The position numbers were made by a program, and so were the translations under genes. From contig NZ_CP042819.1 in NCBI RefSeq assembly GCF_008065155.1, forward strand, positions 2,610,922-2,674,921: DNA of 64,000 nt, in the 5' to 3' direction. The notes beneath the pieces were generated by a model. The model saw only the letters and a program-made list of their open reading frames with translations, ran no database searches and was not told the origin of the DNA. Of the stretch, positions 8,525 to 21,261 are shown one piece after another (position 1 is the first letter of the stretch; each line of letters opens with the position of its first letter). The stretch comes from Octadecabacter sp. SW4 (lineage in GTDB: Bacteria; Pseudomonadota; Alphaproteobacteria; Rhodobacterales; Rhodobacteraceae).

Positions 8525-8836
8525 CTGGCTGATGTGCGGGACTTTGCCGCCGCTACCAGTCACCCACCCCGGCGCGCCTGCGCCAAGCCCGACCTCCCCC
8601 ACGGGAGGGCTTTCATACAACAAATGCGACGCGTGAAATCTTGGCTGGTTTGCGAAACAACGGTCGCGCCTTGTCTCAAGACCCTCCCAAGGTCGGGCTT
8701 GGCGCATGCCCGCCTGTTTCAATCCATTTGATCATCGTCCGATTCCCGCAACATGATCCATACGCCTGAACCTTGCGCCCCCTAGAACCTGCGCGCACTT
8801 ACGCTTATGTCGGGGCAAACCAGACCGGAGCGCCCA
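8525..8836. other. Intergenic region with a long inverted repeat
   Basis: 312 bases without a supported gene. The stretch holds a 17-bp perfect inverted repeat (arms 8579-8595 and 8690-8706) and a short GGGAGG/CCTCCC pairing inside the left half. The right part, just before the nitroreductase gene, probably carries its promoter, but no clear -35/-10 pair was identified. Confidence 0.6.
8579..8706. repeat. Intergenic inverted-repeat element with 17-bp arms
   Basis: TGCGCCAAGCCCGACCT at 8579-8595 is the exact reverse complement of 8690-8706, and 94 bases lie between the arms. The element sits between two same-strand genes, so it could form a long hairpin in a read-through transcript. No second copy was seen in this window. 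Confidence 0.65.
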
Positions 8837-9415
8837 ATGCCAACTGCAAACCCTGCCGCCCTCGATTTTCTGCTCACACGGCGCTCGCGCCCGGCAAAGA
8901 CGCTGACAGGCCCCGTGCCTGACCGCGCGGGGCTGGATACCCTGCTGACAGCCGCCGCACGCACACCCGATCACGGCAAACTGGAACCCTGGCGCTTTAT
9001 CGTGCTGTCGGGGGCCGCCCTGCCCCGGCTTGCCGCGCTTGTAACAACCCGCGCCGCCGCGCTCGATATCGACGCCGATCAAATCCCCAAGGCCCGCGCC
9101 GCCTTTGCCGATGCGCAACTGGTCGTGGCAGTGATCAGCGCGCCGGTGATCTCGGCCAAGGTGCCAGATATCGAACAGACCTACTCGGCCGGGGCCGTTT
9201 GCCTGTCGCTGCTCAATGCAGCGCTGGCCGCGGGATGGGGCGCGAACTGGCTGTCGGGCTGGGCCTCCCATGACCGGACCTTTGTTGAAACGGGGCTCGG
9301 CCTTGCGCCACATGAAACGGTCGCCGGGTTCATCCATATCGGCACGGAAACGACAGCCCCGCCGGAACGGCCACGCCCCGACATCACCGCCAAAACCACA
9401 TGGATCGACACATGA
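8837..9415 (+). CDS. Nitroreductase family protein (YdjA-like)
   Basis: A 192-residue FMN-dependent oxidoreductase of the short YdjA/NfsA-like class. The N-terminal RRSRPAK flavin-phosphate-binding motif, the AARTPDHGKLEPWRF segment and the GWGANWLSGW block near residue 140 are typical. The substrate is unknown. ATG 8837 has GGAGCGCC upstream; an in-frame ATG at 8807 would add ten unsupported residues. The stop codon overlaps the start of the next gene (ATGA), so the two are probably co-translated. Confidence 0.88.
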   Translation: MPTANPAALDFLLTRRSRPAKTLTGPVPDRAGLDTLLTAAARTPDHGKLEPWRFIVLSGAALPRLAALVTTRAAALDIDADQIPKARAAFADAQLVVAVISAPVISAKVPDIEQTYSAGAVCLSLLNAALAAGWGANWLSGWASHDRTFVETGLGLAPHETVAGFIHIGTETTAPPERPRPDITAKTTWIDT

Positions 9416-10101
9416 TCTTTCAGGACATCTCCAAGGCCATCGCACAGTTTTCCGATGCGCGCTTCCGGCGTGTGTTGCTTTTGGGGGTCGGGCTGACACT
9501 GGCACTTTTCGCGGTCAGCGGCTTTGGCGTCTGGCAGTTGCTGAACTGGATCGACATCGAAAACGTGTCCTGGCCGTTCTTTGGTGAAATCGCCTGGCTG
9601 TCCTATGTGCTGGGCGTGATCATGGCCGCGCTCAGCCTGTTTCTCTGGGTGTTCCTGATGATCCCGGTCGCCTCTGCGATCACCTCGGTGTTTCTTGACG
9701 ACGTTGCGCAGGCGGTCGAGGACAAACACTTTCCCCATCTGCCCGCACCGCCGAAAATGCCGCTCTCGGTGGCGGTCAAAGACACGCTGGGCTTTCTTGG
9801 GGTGCTGATCGGGGCCAATATTCTGGCACTGATGCTTTATATCATGCTGCCCTTTGCCGCGCCGTTCATCTTTTATGCGCTGAACGGCTTTCTGCTGGGG
9901 CGGGAATACTTCACGCTGGCGGCAACCCGGCGCGAAGGGCGCGCGGGCGCACGGGCGCTACGGAGCCGTTTTGCCAATGAAATCTGGATTGCGGGGTGCC
10001 TCATGGCGATCCCGCTGACGATCCCCGTGCTCAATCTGTTCGTGCCAATACTGGGTGCTGCGACTTTCACGCATATGTATCACCGTCTCAGTCAACGCTG
10101 A
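9412..10101 (+). CDS. EI24/CysZ-like integral membrane protein
   Basis: A 229-residue protein with four or more hydrophobic segments and an amphipathic start (IFQDISKAIAQFSD) typical of the EI24 domain family, which includes the sulfate importer CysZ. Transport of sulfate is not implied: the sulfate-assimilation gene in this window (36.5 kb) is far away. It begins in an ATGA overlap with the nitroreductase gene. Its 3' end overlaps the convergent DUF1467 gene. Confidence 0.82.
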   Translation: MIFQDISKAIAQFSDARFRRVLLLGVGLTLALFAVSGFGVWQLLNWIDIENVSWPFFGEIAWLSYVLGVIMAALSLFLWVFLMIPVASAITSVFLDDVAQAVEDKHFPHLPAPPKMPLSVAVKDTLGFLGVLIGANILALMLYIMLPFAAPFIFYALNGFLLGREYFTLAATRREGRAGARALRSRFANEIWIAGCLMAIPLTIPVLNLFVPILGAATFTHMYHRLSQR

Positions 10102-10375
10102 CCTCGGGCGTTGCCATCCGGTTGAACCAGTCCAGATCGCGCACCGTGATCGCGCCTGACAGGATCACCCCGGCGATCACCGCCCAGATGCAAAACGCCC
10201 AAATGGTGGTGATCCTGGCCTTGCGGCGCAATTGCGGATCTGCGGGCGCGCTTGAATGGGTGCCGGGCACGACCTCGCCCGCTTCGCCCTGCGTGGTCAT
10301 CCGCAACGGCAGCACGACAAAGAAGACCATGAACCACACGACCGCGAATAAAACGAGTGCCGATGTAATGCCCAT
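10088..10375 (-). CDS. DUF1467 family membrane protein
   Basis: A 95-residue protein with two transmembrane segments (about residues 5-25 and 60-82) and the family opening ITSALVLFAVVWFM followed by PLRMTTQGE. Function is unknown. The family is regularly found downstream of methylmalonyl-CoA epimerase in Rhodobacterales, as here. ATG 10375 fits the family start better than the longer frame to 10396. The last 14 bases overlap the end of the convergent EI24 gene. Confidence 0.88.
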   Translation of the reverse strand: MGITSALVLFAVVWFMVFFVVLPLRMTTQGEAGEVVPGTHSSAPADPQLRRKARITTIWAFCIWAVIAGVILSGAITVRDLDWFNRMATPEVSVD

Positions 10376-10453
10376 CTGCGCCTTTCTGCGGACCACGCCG
10401 CTTTTTCTTCCAAAATAACGTCCGCCAGAGGCTCCGCCCCTGACATCACGCGC

Positions 10454-10858
10454 CTAGACCTGTTCTAGCTCGATCAGGCAACCATTAAAGTCCTTGGGAT
10501 GCAAAAACAGCACCGGCTTGCCGTGTGCGCCGATCTTGGGCGCGCCGCTGCCCAGCACCCGCGCACCGGTTTCCGTCAGGCGATCGCGTGCCGCGATGAT
10601 ATCATCGACCTCATAGCAGATATGGTGAATCCCGCCTGCGGGGTTCTTGTCCAGAAATCCCTGGATGGGGCTGGCATCCCCCAAGGGATAAAGCAGCTCG
10701 ATCTTGGTATTGGGCAGTTCGATAAAGACGACCGTGACGCCATGATCGGGCTCGTCTTGCGGCGCGCCCACCGTGGCCCCCAACGCCCCGCGATACTGGG
10801 CGCAGGCCGCCTCAAGGTCGGGCACGGCAATCGCCACATGGTTCAAACGTCCAATCAT
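10454..10858 (-). CDS. mce: Methylmalonyl-CoA epimerase
   Basis: A 134-residue glyoxalase/VOC-fold enzyme that interconverts the (R) and (S) forms of methylmalonyl-CoA for propionyl-CoA degradation and the ethylmalonyl-CoA pathway. The paired beta-alpha-beta modules start at MIGRLNHVAIAVPDLE and GGIHHICYEVDD, giving the metal-binding His of each half, and the C-terminal HPKDFNGCLIELEQ carries the final Glu ligand. ATG 10858 with GAGAGAG upstream is chosen over 10879. It is the first gene of a two-gene unit with DUF1467. Confidence 0.93.
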   Translation of the reverse strand: MIGRLNHVAIAVPDLEAACAQYRGALGATVGAPQDEPDHGVTVVFIELPNTKIELLYPLGDASPIQGFLDKNPAGGIHHICYEVDDIIAARDRLTETGARVLGSGAPKIGAHGKPVLFLHPKDFNGCLIELEQV

Positions 10859-11006
10859 CGCTCTCTCCTCTCGCAACACCTGCCCTGTCTATGTCGTGGT
10901 CGGCGGCGCGACACAAGTGGGCGCGCCAACAGGTCGCGGCGCCGTTAACGCAGGATTCACCATCTGACGCTTAACTGAACACACAACGATCTCTGGAGGG
11001 GATGTT

Positions 11007-11720
11007 ATGGACGACCATGATGATTTCATGATGACACGGCCACCCACCGCGCGGCGCCCGCTTTTGGGGCTGACGGTGCTTGTGGTCGAAGACAGCCGCT
11101 TTGCCTGTGAAGCAATGCGCCTTTTATGCCTGCGCTCGGGCGCGCGAATCCGCCGCGCCGACAGCCTGCAACATGCACGCCGACACCTGGCGGTCTATCG
11201 CCCCGCCGTGGTGATCGTCGATCTGGGCCTGCCCGATGGGTCGGGCGAATCCCTGATCGCCGATCTGGCGATGGGTGTGCCGCGGGTCGATGTAGTGCTT
11301 GGCACCAGCGGCGACACGGACGGCAAGGAACGCGCCCTGGCCGCCGGTGCTGACGGCTTCTTTGCCAAACCCGTGGCCTCGCTTGCGCAGTTCCAGCAGG
11401 CGATCCTCGCGCATCTGCCCGCTGATCGCCAGCCAAACGCGCCCTGGGTGCTGTCGGATGAATATGTCGCGCCCGATCTGATGGCGTATCGCGATGATCT
11501 TGCGCATGTGGCCGATGTGCTGAACGGCGAAGAGGACCGCTCGATTGACTATGTCACGCAATTCCTCTCCGGCGTCGCCCAAAGCGCCAATGACACCGGC
11601 CTCGGTGATGCGGTCGGCTCGCTTGCGCGCGCGCGTGAAACCGGTGGCACGACCCGCTCCGAAGTGGCGCGCCTTGCCGCCATCGTGCAAGAGCGGCTGT
11701 CCACCAACAGCCCCCTGTAA
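11007..11720 (+). CDS. Response regulator receiver-domain protein
   Basis: A 237-residue protein with a CheY-like receiver domain at about residues 20-140: acidic VED pocket, phosphoacceptor Asp in VIVDLGLPDGSG, T/S switch in GTSGD, and the lysine of FAKPV. The C-terminal 90 residues look helical without a DNA-binding or enzymatic motif, so the output is unknown. A strong GGAGGGG ribosome binding site precedes ATG 11007. No histidine kinase is adjacent. The neighbour downstream is a pilin gene, which may be incidental. Confidence 0.85.
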   Translation: MDDHDDFMMTRPPTARRPLLGLTVLVVEDSRFACEAMRLLCLRSGARIRRADSLQHARRHLAVYRPAVVIVDLGLPDGSGESLIADLAMGVPRVDVVLGTSGDTDGKERALAAGADGFFAKPVASLAQFQQAILAHLPADRQPNAPWVLSDEYVAPDLMAYRDDLAHVADVLNGEEDRSIDYVTQFLSGVAQSANDTGLGDAVGSLARARETGGTTRSEVARLAAIVQERLSTNSPL

Positions 11721-11894
11721 CCCAAAAACACCCCAACCGAAGGATCCGCAACCCTGCAGCACGCGCCCGTAAAACGCCGCTCTCACTGCACAAAGACACC
11801 CCAGTCGCGTCCCAAATAGGCCCCATTCATCCCGCACCTTGCCTGAAAGCCGCCACCGCGTTTTCGCCCCGGCAAGCAAGAGGACGAGTATAGA

Positions 11895-12077
11895 ATGGAA
11901 CGCTTTATCAATCGCTTTTGGGGCGACGAAGACGGCAACGTCACAATCGACTGGATCGTACTGACGGCTGGCATCGTGATGCTTGGCGCAGCTGTCATGC
12001 TAGCTGTCGGGCCAACAACCCAGGATCTTGCCACCGGTACAACCGACAAGATCGACCAGATCGAGATGGGCATCTAA
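11895..12077 (+). CDS. Flp-type (type IVb) pilin-like protein
   Basis: A 60-residue protein with a short charged leader ending in DEDG, then NVTIDW and a single hydrophobic helix IVLTAGIVMLGAAVMLAV. This is the layout of Flp/type IVb prepilins cleaved after Gly by TadV, but the usual E5-Y6 pair is D5-W6 (counting from the residue after the cleavage Gly). The variant recurs in Rhodobacterales proteins as I remember them. No tad assembly genes are in the window. Ribosome binding site GAGGACGAG precedes the ATG. Confidence 0.75.
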   Translation: MERFINRFWGDEDGNVTIDWIVLTAGIVMLGAAVMLAVGPTTQDLATGTTDKIDQIEMGI

Positions 12078-12079
12078 CC

Positions 12080-13303
12080 CTATAACATCAGGCGCGGATC
12101 GCTCCCCATCTCAAGATCGGGGAACACCGCGCCCGCGAAGGTTTCGGCGGGCAGGCCCGTCGCCGCCCGCATCACCCAGGCCGCATAAGCACGAATGTCG
12201 CGCGTGGGCAGCAAATCACGCCCCGCGTAAAGATCGCCCTCGCCCAGACCGGGCCAGTCGCTGATCACCTGCCCGCCCTTCATCGCGCCCCCCGCAAACA
12301 ACATCGCACCACCCGTGCCGTGATCAGTGCCGCGCGATCCGTTTTCGCGCGCTGTGCGGCCAAATTCGGTCATGCACAGCACCGCCGTTTGCCCCCAGGC
12401 CGCGCCCAATCCGGCGCGCAGGGTCAGAATTGTATCGCTAAGGCGCGACAGTGCACGCGCAAGATTGGCGCGCTGGTTGTCATGGGTGTCCCATCCGCTG
12501 ATCGAAAAGCTGGCGATCCGCGTATCCGCGCGCAGCCGCCCGGCAGCAAATTCCGCCAGTTTCACGTGATCCCCCGACAGGCTCACCCCCTCCATCATCG
12601 GGCTGTCGCCCATCATCGTTTCGGTTTGCGCCGCGGCCGCAATCGCGTCGTCGCTGGCCAGTTCCTCGGCGATGGCGATCGCATCGGCGCTGGCCGTTTG
12701 AAACAATGGATCGTCATGATGCACGACCTCAAGCAATCGGCGCACCTGCGGCGACAGATTCAAGCGCGCATCCGGCGACCAGCGTGCCGCAGGGGCATCG
12801 CCCGACAATACCAGCATTTGTTCACGCCCGATCGCATAGGCCACATCCGCCTCAAGCCCCGGAATTTGCTGCAACAAGCGGTTCAGCCACCCGTCGCGCA
12901 ACCCGCCACCACTCAGGTCCGGCAACCCGGCTTCCAGAATATCCTGCCCGTCAAAATGGCTGCGCTTGTCGCGATATGGCGTGGACACCGCATGCACCGC
13001 GCCCAGTTCCCCCGCCAACCACAGCGGATGCAATGGCGCAAGCGCCGAGTGCAGTGCGAAAAACCCATCCAGATCAATGGCATCGACAGCCTCGCCCACG
13101 CCAATATTGGGGCGCAACCCCGCCAATGCGGGATCGCCATAAGGCTGGATCACATCCAGCCCGTCCATCGCCCCGCGCAAGATGATGACAACCAGCCGCG
13201 TGTCCCAAGGGGCGGCGGCAAAGGCCACGGGCGTCAGCAACGGACTGGCCGCTGCACAACACCCCAGCGCCGCGCCCGACATCAAAAACCTGCGACGCTC
13301 CAT
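12080..13303 (-). CDS. DUF1501 protein, Tat-exported
   Basis: A 407-residue protein with a twin-arginine signal (ERRRFLMSGAALG then a hydrophobic stretch to about residue 30). The mature part has the DUF1501 blocks LVVIILRGAMDGLD, SHFDGQDI and TEFGRTARENGSRGTDHGTGGAM, distantly related to the alkaline-phosphatase/sulfatase fold. The substrate is unknown. A strong AAGGAGG lies at the end of the upstream DUF1800 gene, three bases before this start, so the two form an operon. Confidence 0.9.
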   Translation of the reverse strand: MERRRFLMSGAALGCCAAASPLLTPVAFAAAPWDTRLVVIILRGAMDGLDVIQPYGDPALAGLRPNIGVGEAVDAIDLDGFFALHSALAPLHPLWLAGELGAVHAVSTPYRDKRSHFDGQDILEAGLPDLSGGGLRDGWLNRLLQQIPGLEADVAYAIGREQMLVLSGDAPAARWSPDARLNLSPQVRRLLEVVHHDDPLFQTASADAIAIAEELASDDAIAAAAQTETMMGDSPMMEGVSLSGDHVKLAEFAAGRLRADTRIASFSISGWDTHDNQRANLARALSRLSDTILTLRAGLGAAWGQTAVLCMTEFGRTARENGSRGTDHGTGGAMLFAGGAMKGGQVISDWPGLGEGDLYAGRDLLPTRDIRAYAAWVMRAATGLPAETFAGAVFPDLEMGSDPRLML

Positions 13304-13306
13304 GTC

Positions 13307-14686
13307 CTACCTCCTTTGAAATGCGGCCGACGCCAGCACAAGGCCGACCCCAGCCGCACGATCTTCGGCGGCACCGGCCGCGAAGACCACCGCCGGATCG
13401 GCCTCCGGCCCCAGCGCAGTGACCACAAACGCGCGCGGGTCGGGCAGATCGTCGCGCAACCGTTGGGGAATGATCATCGACCATGTTATGCGCCCAGCCA
13501 TGCCCTGCGGCGTGATCCATGATGGCCCGTCTTCGGGCCACCCGTCCGGGCCAACGGGTTCTTCCCAAGGCTGGCCCATCACCGCCAAATGTCGCCCGAA
13601 TGCAGCGCGCCCCTCGTTGAACGACATCGCCGCGAGAGCATCCACGTCGATATCAAGCGCCCTGACCGCCGAGGCGACAAACCCAAACGGCGGCTTCACC
13701 TTGGCCCTGGTCACGTCCCATGCCGCCGGGTGGCGCAACAGCACCGCGACAACGGCGTCCAGATCGCCACCCGTCTCGGCAAACACCGCCGCTAAATCGT
13801 CAACCAGCCCCACAGGCGGATCGTCCGCCACGAAATGCACCGCCAGTTTGCGTCCGATATGGCGCGCCGTATCGGGGTGCATCGCCAGGTCGTCCAGCGC
13901 GGTCAGTATATCATCAAGGCGCGGGACATCGCCGCCATAGGTTTTGCCCAAAACCACCTCGGGTCCCGGTTCGGCAATGTTGCGCAAAAATGCAAAGCCG
14001 TTCTTGGGGCTATAGGACAGCCCCGTCAGCAATTCCGCCAGTTCACGCACATCTGTCTGCGTGTAACTGGCCCCGACACCCAGCGTGTGCAGTTCCAGCA
14101 ATTCACGCGCCAGGTTTTCGTTCAGCCCGCGATTGCGGCGCAGCGCAGTGCGACTGTTGGGGCCCATTGACAGATGTTGATCAAGATAGACCAGCATCAT
14201 CGGATGAGTGGTAACTGCCCGTAATATATCTGAAAATCGCCCCATGACATGCGGGCGGATCGCTTCTTCGACATAGGGTGATACCAGATGACGGGTGACA
14301 CCTGTGACCGCGCGCACCGTGAAATGGTCCGCCCAGAACCGCGTCAGCCGTTCGCGCATACCATCGCTTGTGGTGGCGGCGCGGGCCAGATGGGCGGCAA
14401 ATGTCGCCCCCCGCATATCCCGTCCGGCTGCGCGCATGGCACGTTGTTGGTCCAGCACCTCCGCCTCGCGGTCAGTGCCGCGCGCTGCCCGACGCACCTG
14501 CGCCAGATCGCGGTAGTCACGCGGTGAAGGATAGGTGTCAGCCCACAACGGTATCACAAAGCGTGCCGCCGCATCATCGGGCCCACGCAACCGCGCCAGC
14601 ATCGCGTCCTGCGAAACCGGCGGCGCGATACGAGGCGACAGCCCCATGCCAAAACGGATCTCGGCGATGATCGGATCAAACGGCAC
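13307..14686 (-). CDS. DUF1800 protein
   Basis: A 459-residue protein. DUF1800 features are the opening DPIIAEIRFGMGLS, the RFWADHFTVRA helix, NENLARELLELHTLGVG, and QTDVRELAELLTG. Function is unknown; members are almost always paired with DUF1501. The preferred start is GTG 14686, with GGGAGAC upstream; an ATG at 14743 adds a charged 19-residue extension. With either start no signal peptide is visible, although its operon partner is Tat-exported. Confidence 0.88.
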   Translation of the reverse strand: MPFDPIIAEIRFGMGLSPRIAPPVSQDAMLARLRGPDDAAARFVIPLWADTYPSPRDYRDLAQVRRAARGTDREAEVLDQQRAMRAAGRDMRGATFAAHLARAATTSDGMRERLTRFWADHFTVRAVTGVTRHLVSPYVEEAIRPHVMGRFSDILRAVTTHPMMLVYLDQHLSMGPNSRTALRRNRGLNENLARELLELHTLGVGASYTQTDVRELAELLTGLSYSPKNGFAFLRNIAEPGPEVVLGKTYGGDVPRLDDILTALDDLAMHPDTARHIGRKLAVHFVADDPPVGLVDDLAAVFAETGGDLDAVVAVLLRHPAAWDVTRAKVKPPFGFVASAVRALDIDVDALAAMSFNEGRAAFGRHLAVMGQPWEEPVGPDGWPEDGPSWITPQGMAGRITWSMIIPQRLRDDLPDPRAFVVTALGPEADPAVVFAAGAAEDRAAGVGLVLASAAFQRR

Positions 14687-14887
14687 GCGCGGGTCTCCCT
14701 TGTTGGTGCCACTATAGGCATGCTTGGCACGCGCGTCTGGCAAAATTCACGTGATCAGAACAAGTTTGCCGAGTCATGGAAAATTCCGACACCCTTGATC
14801 TTAAACAAGAAAATCTGCAAGGTTTCAGGCTTGAACCGGTCTTACCGATTCGAAATTGCATTTGACGAGTGAAACCCGAGGCTGCCA

Positions 14888-15493
14888 ATGCTGACACGAC
14901 GCCAAACACTCGCGGGTATTGCCGCGTCTTTCGCCACCCTCCCGCCATCACTTGCAACGGCGAGCGCGTCTGGCCGCTCGGATACTTTGCCGCCCGAATA
15001 TGCGCCCCGTCTGGTGCGTTTGCAGCAGAACCGCGCCGCTGGCGAAATTCACGTCGTGCCCGACCGTCACAGCCTTTACTGGACCCTGCCGGACGGCCAG
15101 GCGATCCGCTATCTTGTGGGATTGGCACGCGACGGACTCTACCGCAGCGGCAGCTACACGATCCGGCGCAAGGCCGAATGGCCCCGCTGGACACCCACCC
15201 CCGCGATGATCCGGCGCGAACCCGAAATCTATCGCCCCTTTGCCAACGGGATGGCCGGCGGCCCTGATAACCCGTTGGGCGCGCGCGCGCTCTACCTGTT
15301 CAACCGCGCGGGGCGCGACACCTACATGCGGATCCACGGCACCAATCAGCCCAGCACCATTTCCCGCGATGTGTCCAACGGGTGCGTGCGGCTGATCAAT
15401 GCGCAGGTCATCGACCTTTATGATCGGGTGCCGCTGGGAACGCCTGTTTTCCTTTATGGCAGGGGGCTTTTGGCGCCCCTCACCACCGGATAA
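14888..15493 (+). CDS. L,D-transpeptidase (YkuD domain), Tat-type signal
   Basis: A 201-residue envelope enzyme that would cross-link peptidoglycan (3-3 links) or attach proteins to it. A twin-arginine-like signal (LTRRQTLAG and a hydrophobic run to about residue 27) is followed by the catalytic domain. The active-site motif has His150 in RIHGTN and Cys166 in SNGCVR. ATG 14888 has GAGGCTGCC upstream. The gene is divergent from DUF1800 and tail-to-tail with aspS. Confidence 0.92.
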   Translation: MLTRRQTLAGIAASFATLPPSLATASASGRSDTLPPEYAPRLVRLQQNRAAGEIHVVPDRHSLYWTLPDGQAIRYLVGLARDGLYRSGSYTIRRKAEWPRWTPTPAMIRREPEIYRPFANGMAGGPDNPLGARALYLFNRAGRDTYMRIHGTNQPSTISRDVSNGCVRLINAQVIDLYDRVPLGTPVFLYGRGLLAPLTTG

Positions 15494-17347
15494 TCAGTCC
15501 TCGACGGGGATGGTGCGCAGGTGCAATTCGCGCATTTGCTCGTTTTGCGGCTCGCTTGGGGCATTCATCATCAAATCTTCCGCGCGCTGGTTCATCGGGA
15601 ACATGATGACTTCGCGAATATTGGCCTCATCCGCCAGCAGCATCACGATCCGGTCGATCCCGGCCGCACAGCCACCGTGGGGCGGCGCGCCGTATTGGAA
15701 CGCATTAACCATGCCGCCAAAGCGCTTTTCGACCTCAGCCTTGCCATAACCGGCAATTTCAAACGCCTTGAACATGATCTCGGGCTTGTGGTTGCGGATC
15801 GCGCCGCTGACCAACTCGTAACCGTTACAGGCAAGGTCATACTGATAGCCCAGAACCTCCAGCGGATCACCTTCCAATGCCGCCATCCCGCCTTGCGGCA
15901 TCGAAAACGGATTGTGTTCAAAATCGACCTTGCCGGTTTCTTCATCGCGCTCGTAGATCGGGAAATCGACGATCCAGGCAAAGGCAAAGCGGTTCAGGTC
16001 AGTCAGGCCCAGCTCGTTGCCGATCTCGGCGCGCGCACGTCCTGCCACCCCTTCAAACGCCTTGGGCTTGCCGCCCAGGAAAAACGCCGCGTCGCCGACA
16101 TTCAGGCCCAACTGCTGGCGAATGGCCTCGGTTCGCTCGGGTCCGATGTTTTTCGCCAATGGGCCAGCCGCTTCCATGCCGCCCGCAACTTCGCCGGATT
16201 TCATCTTGGCCTGGGCCTCTTTCACCGTGATGCCCATTTCTTGCGCCACCGCATCGGCCGTCTTTTCCCGCCAGAAGATATAGCCCATCCCGGGCAGCCC
16301 TTCCTTCTGGGCAAAGGCGTTCATGCGGTCACAGAACTTGCGCGACCCGCCGGTTGGGGCCGGAATGGCGCGGATTTCAGTGCCCTCCTGCTCCAGCAGC
16401 TTGGCAAAGATCGCAAAACCAGAGCCCCGGAAATGATCCGATACAACCTGCATCTTGATCGGGTTGCGCAGGTCGGGTTTGTCGGTGCCATACCACAGCG
16501 CCGCATCCTTGTAGGAAATCTGCTCCCAGGTCTGGTCAACCATGCGCCCACCGCCGAATTCTTCGAACACACCCGCGATAACGGGCTGGATCGTGTCAAA
16601 CACATCCTGCTGCTCGACAAAGGACATCTCCAGATCAAGCTGGTAGAAATCCGTGGGCGAGCGATCCGCGCGCGGGTCTTCATCACGAAAACACGGCGCG
16701 ATCTGGAAATACTTGTCAAAGCCGCTGACCATGATCAGTTGCTTGAACTGCTGGGGGGCTTGGGGCAGGGCATAGAACTTGCCCGGATGCAGACGCGACG
16801 GCACCAGAAAATCGCGTGCGCCTTCGGGCGAGGACGCGGTGATAATCGGCGTCTGGTATTCCCGAAACCCCTGATCCCACATGCGCTTGCGCATCGATGC
16901 CACAACGTCCGAGCGCAGGGTCATATTGGCCTGCATCGCCTCGCGGCGCAGATCAAGGTAGCGGTATTTCAGGCGGGTTTCTTCGGGGTATTCCTGATCG
17001 CCAAATACCATCAAGGGCAGTTCCCTGGCCGCGCCCAGCACCTCGATATCGCGAATGAACACTTCAATCTCGCCGGTGGGGATCTTCGCATTCACAAGGC
17101 TTTCGTCGCGCGCCATGACATTGCCATCGATGCGGATGCACCACTCGCTGCGGACCTTTTCAATCTCGGCGAACACCGGACTGTCGGGGTCGGCCATCAC
17201 CTGCGTGATTCCGTAATGGTCGCGCAGGTCGATAAACAGCAGCCCGCCATGATCGCGCACACGATGCACCCAGCCCGACAAACGGACATTTTCGCCAACG
17301 TTGGCTTTGGTCAGATCGGCACAGGTATGGCTGCGATAGGCGTGCAT
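15494..17347 (-). CDS. aspS: Aspartyl-tRNA synthetase (bacterial type)
   Basis: A 617-residue class II synthetase with an OB-fold anticodon-binding domain (about residues 1-105), the catalytic core with motif 2 ([24 protein letters not shown]), the bacterial GAD insertion, and motif 3 [14 protein letters not shown] near residue 550. Whether it also charges tRNA-Asn depends on the presence of GatCAB and AsnRS elsewhere in the genome, which cannot be judged here. It is divergent from carB. Confidence 0.97.
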   Translation of the reverse strand: MHAYRSHTCADLTKANVGENVRLSGWVHRVRDHGGLLFIDLRDHYGITQVMADPDSPVFAEIEKVRSEWCIRIDGNVMARDESLVNAKIPTGEIEVFIRDIEVLGAARELPLMVFGDQEYPEETRLKYRYLDLRREAMQANMTLRSDVVASMRKRMWDQGFREYQTPIITASSPEGARDFLVPSRLHPGKFYALPQAPQQFKQLIMVSGFDKYFQIAPCFRDEDPRADRSPTDFYQLDLEMSFVEQQDVFDTIQPVIAGVFEEFGGGRMVDQTWEQISYKDAALWYGTDKPDLRNPIKMQVVSDHFRGSGFAIFAKLLEQEGTEIRAIPAPTGGSRKFCDRMNAFAQKEGLPGMGYIFWREKTADAVAQEMGITVKEAQAKMKSGEVAGGMEAAGPLAKNIGPERTEAIRQQLGLNVGDAAFFLGGKPKAFEGVAGRARAEIGNELGLTDLNRFAFAWIVDFPIYERDEETGKVDFEHNPFSMPQGGMAALEGDPLEVLGYQYDLACNGYELVSGAIRNHKPEIMFKAFEIAGYGKAEVEKRFGGMVNAFQYGAPPHGGCAAGIDRIVMLLADEANIREVIMFPMNQRAEDLMMNAPSEPQNEQMRELHLRTIPVED

Positions 17348-17513
17348 GGGGTCGGTCCCTTCGGGGTCGGTGAATTCAGTCGGGCTGATACACCGCGCGC
17401 GGGCTTGGAAGTCAAGCGATTAAGGCCCGCCCCGCATTGCCACCACCGTCACACCCCCGCTTCATCTTGGCCAAAAAACTCTCCCCGAAGGGCCGATCCG
17501 CCAAGAAGAGCAC

Positions 17514-17541
17514 TTGCACCTGCCCACCCCTTCCCTATAAC
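17514..17541 (+). promoter_or_regulatory. Candidate sigma-70 promoter of carB
   Basis: TTGCAC at 17514-17519 and TATAAC at 17536-17541 are separated by 16 bases and lie about 33 bases upstream of the carB start. The -10 box differs from consensus in one base. This is the best promoter match between the divergent aspS and carB genes. Confidence 0.55.
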
Positions 17542-17573
17542 CCACGACAATTTGCAAATCACAGGGGGCTGCC

Positions 17574-20903
<3,330 letters not shown>

Positions 20904-21261
20904 TACCCGCCCCGCTGTCCACAGACACCACGCAAGCCGGGCACCGTCAGACCGGGGGATGGCGACGCATCGCCGATGACGGCCATCTTATGGCTGCCAA
21001 ACACATCCCAACCCCACGACCTGCGCCCCCCTGTCAATATCGCCAGCCCTTCGGGCCGGTCTGGCGATGCCCGGCGCCTTTGGCTTCTTTCCGGGCTAAG
21101 CGCGCGCCTACGTTGGACAAGCCAATGAGCATCGCTTGATTGTCTGCTTTGCGGGACAAAGCGAGCTTTCGCTGCGGCTGCGCCAACGGCAGCTGTCACG
21201 AAACTCTACGGCCAGAGCCGTTAGAATAAGGCATAGTATGTCAATGGGATCTTGTGGCGAT
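20904..21261. other. Intergenic region with palindromic repeat copy 2
   Basis: 358 bases with no supported gene between the convergent ends of carB and the GDPD-like gene. The left part holds the second 116-bp palindromic element. The right part (21070-21240) is lower in GC and without recognisable structure or coding signal. Confidence 0.55.
20948..21063. repeat. 116-bp palindromic intergenic repeat, copy 2
   Basis: It has CAGACCG at the left end and CGGTCTG at the right end, with internal arms ATGGCGA and ATCGCCAGCCCTT. It is the same length as copy 1 at 5471-5586 and aligns without net gap across TTATGGC-x-GCCAA-x-CAC and ATCGCCAGCCCTT. It lies immediately downstream of carB. Confidence 0.75.

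Noticed and set aside
9400..9411. An earlier start for the EI24-type gene
   Set aside because: ATG 9412 forms the usual ATGA overlap with the nitroreductase stop and gives the family-like N-terminus.
17442..17513. A third copy of the structured post-stop repeat upstream of carB
   Set aside because: It has some CTTCATCTTGG and G/C-rich parts, but lacks the GGGGGC-AGC-GCCCCC hairpin, so the match is too weak.
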